Below the pieces are notes generated by a model, which worked only from the letters and a program-made list of their open reading frames with translations, had not been told where the DNA came from and did no database searches. Source: Desulfobulbaceae bacterium (GTDB taxonomy: Bacteria; Bacteroidota; Ignavibacteria; Kapaibacteriales; UBA2268). Taken from it: a stretch of 64,000 bases of DNA. A program made the translations under genes and the position numbers. Location: NCBI GenBank assembly GCA_018335795.1, contig JAGXRP010000008.1, positions 1 through 64,000 on the forward strand. Reading direction: 5' to 3'. Shown here piece after piece: positions 62,376 through 64,000 of this stretch; position 1 is the stretch's first letter; every line of letters begins with the position of its first letter.

Positions 62376-62730
62376 TTTCAGACATTTTTAGATATTTAGT
62401 TACAATTTTCAGACAATATTAGATTTTTAGTTATAAATTTCAGACATTTTATGCGAAAAAAAAGCAATTTTCAGATAAATACTAAAATTGGTTCAAAATC
62501 TTGAGATATTTTCAGACTTTTAGTACGTTTTGGTACAAAATAACAAAAAAGACACAGATTTTTTTAGACTTTTAGTACGGTTTGTACAAATTATCTGAAA
62601 AAGTCTATCTTTTTTTCACTTTTGGTAAGATTTTAGTTCAAAGTTGTCAAAAAAGCACTTCGGTTTTCAAACTTTTGGTAAGTTTTAGTCCAAAGAAGCT
62701 AACAAGGCATAGAAATTATTAAACTTTTAA
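62376..62730. repeat. Degenerate direct-repeat array beside the integrase gene
   Basis: TTTCAGA(C/T)(A) recurs at 62376, 62407, 62438 and 62469, exactly 31 bases apart. Related cores then recur at about 62510, 62562, 62613, 62665 and 62717, aligned by ACTTTT at 62516, 62568, 62618, 62671 and 62723 (spacing 52, 50, 53, 52). A 31-bp module of the form TTTCAGAC...TTAGT...TT(A/G)GT(n)CAAA underlies both sections; in the second, modules are separated by about 21 bases containing AAAAAG(n)CA. Units are far too diverged for a CRISPR. Each unit in the second section has a weak internal dyad (for example TTTAGTAC/GTACAAAA). Confidence 0.75.
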
Positions 62731-62743
62731 GCGAAATCGTGAT

Positions 62744-63982
62744 TTATATCTTATCCCAAGTCCTGCCCATTTCAAATGCTACTACTTTTTCTGTAATGTT
62801 GACGTACTTTTTAAAAGTTTTGTAATCTTTATGCCCGGACATCGCCATAATCGCTTCATGTACCATTCCTTTTTCAAGAGAAATAGTTATGAATGTTCTC
62901 CGAGCAGTGTGAGTCGTGACTAATTCATAAAGTGGCAAATACTCATCATCCCTTTGCCCGCCTTTGATTGTAGTTATGCGGCATTTCCTGTCCAAACCTG
63001 CAAATTGGAATAGTTCTTTAACAAATTTATTACTCTTCTGGTTAGTTATGACCGGCAAAGGCTTAGGCTCGTTTTTGTGCTTTTCAAGGATTGCTAATGC
63101 AAATTCATTCAAGGGAAGTTTTATGATGTCATTCGTTTTTTGAGTTCGCAACTGCCAGTAGTTTCCGTTTATATCCTCTCTCCTAATCTTGAAAATATCT
63201 GAGAATCTTTGTCCGGTGAAGCAAGCAAAACAGAATATGTCACGGACATTGTCCAACTTGGTGTTACTTTTCAGGTCTATATCATACAATGTGATTAATT
63301 CATCACGTGTTAGCACAATCGGAGAGTCCTCGATTGTCTTTGTCTTGAACTTCTTATACTCTAATTTCTTGTTATAACCCCTTTCAGTTGCCCAATTGAG
63401 AAATGATTTAAGCTGTATTATCCGCTTGTGAAACGTATTATTTGTCAAGTTAACGAGGTTAAGACTATAATCACAGAATTTGTCAAAGAAATTTAGGTCA
63501 ATAATTTCAAACGTGAGTCTGCTTTCATACATTTTCTCGAAATTTGCTAATTGATTCATAAAAGTTTGGTATGATACGAGTGTCCCTGACTTCACCTCAT
63601 TTTTTTTAGCTATCAAGTATAGCTCAAAGACTTCAATCACGGATGGTTTTTTGGATTCGCTATTCTTAAACATCATTTCCAAGATGTAATTTTTTAACGA
63701 TACAGGATGGATTGTATCGTTATCACTTTGATATTTCGTAACGAGAGTGATTACCCTATCTTTAAACAGCGTTAAATACTTATTTGATTCAGTAGAGTTT
63801 GAATGTCCGGCTCGAATTGATTGTTTCTTATCATTCCAATACTTTGGCTCAATCAGAAGATTTGTATTCAAATATATCGTTTTTTGAGGTACAACACCTC
63901 GGAGGTAGCAAATAACCCTTTTCTCATTTTTACGATTCAATTTGCTGTCGAGATAGAAATTGATATTCATATTCATATTCAT
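62744..63982 (-). CDS. Tyrosine recombinase (integrase) of an integrative element
   Basis: The 412-residue protein has an N-terminal arm-type DNA-binding domain, a SAM-like core-binding domain (about 110-205) and a catalytic domain with every active-site residue: Arg259 (FTGQRFSD), Lys282 (TQKTNDI), His358 and Arg361 (THTARRTF), His384 (MSGHKDY) and the nucleophile Tyr393 (FKKYV). This is typical of Bacteroidota integrative elements. The start is ambiguous because the gene opens MNMNMN; any of the three Met codons is possible. It faces left, with its 3' end next to the repeat array. The sequence to its right, where an att site might be, is outside the window. Confidence 0.92.
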   Translation of the reverse strand: MNMNMNINFYLDSKLNRKNEKRVICYLRGVVPQKTIYLNTNLLIEPKYWNDKKQSIRAGHSNSTESNKYLTLFKDRVITLVTKYQSDNDTIHPVSLKNYILEMMFKNSESKKPSVIEVFELYLIAKKNEVKSGTLVSYQTFMNQLANFEKMYESRLTFEIIDLNFFDKFCDYSLNLVNLTNNTFHKRIIQLKSFLNWATERGYNKKLEYKKFKTKTIEDSPIVLTRDELITLYDIDLKSNTKLDNVRDIFCFACFTGQRFSDIFKIRREDINGNYWQLRTQKTNDIIKLPLNEFALAILEKHKNEPKPLPVITNQKSNKFVKELFQFAGLDRKCRITTIKGGQRDDEYLPLYELVTTHTARRTFITISLEKGMVHEAIMAMSGHKDYKTFKKYVNITEKVVAFEMGRTWDKI

Positions 63983-64000
63983 ACTTTTTTTCGTTAAACA

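Larger units (their letters stand above)
62267..62743. other. Intergenic region with terminator and repeat array
   Basis: No gene is seen. The region holds a strong terminator (62316-62358) for the secreted operon and a long degenerate direct-repeat array (62376-62730) that reaches to within 20 bases of the integrase stop. Confidence 0.7.

Noticed and set aside
62376-62730. Possible CRISPR array
   Set aside because: Whole units are related to each other and diverged; there are no identical repeats separating unique spacers and no cas genes.
62509-62730. Integron attC sites
   Set aside because: The units have weak dyads but lack the R/L box consensus (GTTRRRY with RYYYAAC), and the integrase lacks any sign of the integron-integrase extra domain.

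Overview
The window reads as a chromosomal segment of a low-GC Gram-negative bacterium of the Bacteroidota/Chlorobiota (FCB) group. It has several secreted proteins ending in type IX secretion (T9SS) sorting domains, Kdo and heptose-type LPS genes (waaA, kdsB, GT9), small proteins of Bacteroidota-restricted families (DUF3098-like, DUF4296-like), and weak or absent Shine-Dalgarno sites at many starts. A Kapabacteria- or Ignavibacteria-like lineage is my guess, not a demonstrated placement.

Positions 1-39.3 kb are mostly housekeeping. The left edge holds the last 19 codons of a T9SS-secreted protein and a short secreted ORF related to the N-terminus of the giant protein at 57-62 kb. Then come a CbpA-like co-chaperone, an LPS block (waaA-kdsB-fucosyltransferase), an aldehyde dehydrogenase operon, a HAD phosphatase, a secreted subtilase, a STAS protein, a heptosyltransferase, an oxidoreductase, and a 1.4-kresidue secreted IgGFc-binding-like protein. 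A leftward run of core genes follows (era, pfkA, nadK, lgt, DUF3098). After it come rsmI with a long Arg/Pro repeat tail, adenine deaminase-dut-TauE-fmt, folC, an SDR, a dCMP deaminase-type enzyme, lipoproteins, a GT2-TPR protein, an acyltransferase, an SGNH hydrolase, pgi, a class II photolyase and a DUF4296-like lipoprotein.

From about 39.5 kb to the right edge the sequence is visibly more AT-rich and accessory. It starts beside a 5'-truncated ArsC/Spx-family gene and ends in a tyrosine integrase. In between are an XRE regulator, AGGAATTA repeats, a P4/D5-type primase-helicase with a helix-turn-helix partner, and a two-gene defence-like locus (PLD-helicase plus Eco57I/TaqI-type methyltransferase). 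Next is a HEPN Abi_2/AbiF gene preceded by a structured RNA. The RNA-AbiF cassette is bracketed by a 100-bp direct repeat of the methyltransferase 3' end. Downstream lie three tandem T9SS beta-propeller paralogues, a 50-residue secreted mini-ORF, a 1773-residue T9SS protein with a possible glycosidase-like region, and a degenerate repeat array (31-bp units, then about 52-bp units) abutting the integrase 3' end.

The most interesting parts are the nested RNA-AbiF insertion in the restriction-type locus and the unexplained repeat array beside the integrase. The left-edge and right-edge secreted genes share architecture, so this secreted family appears to be mobile or expanding in the genome. No rRNA, tRNA, CRISPR array or complete insertion sequence was recognised.
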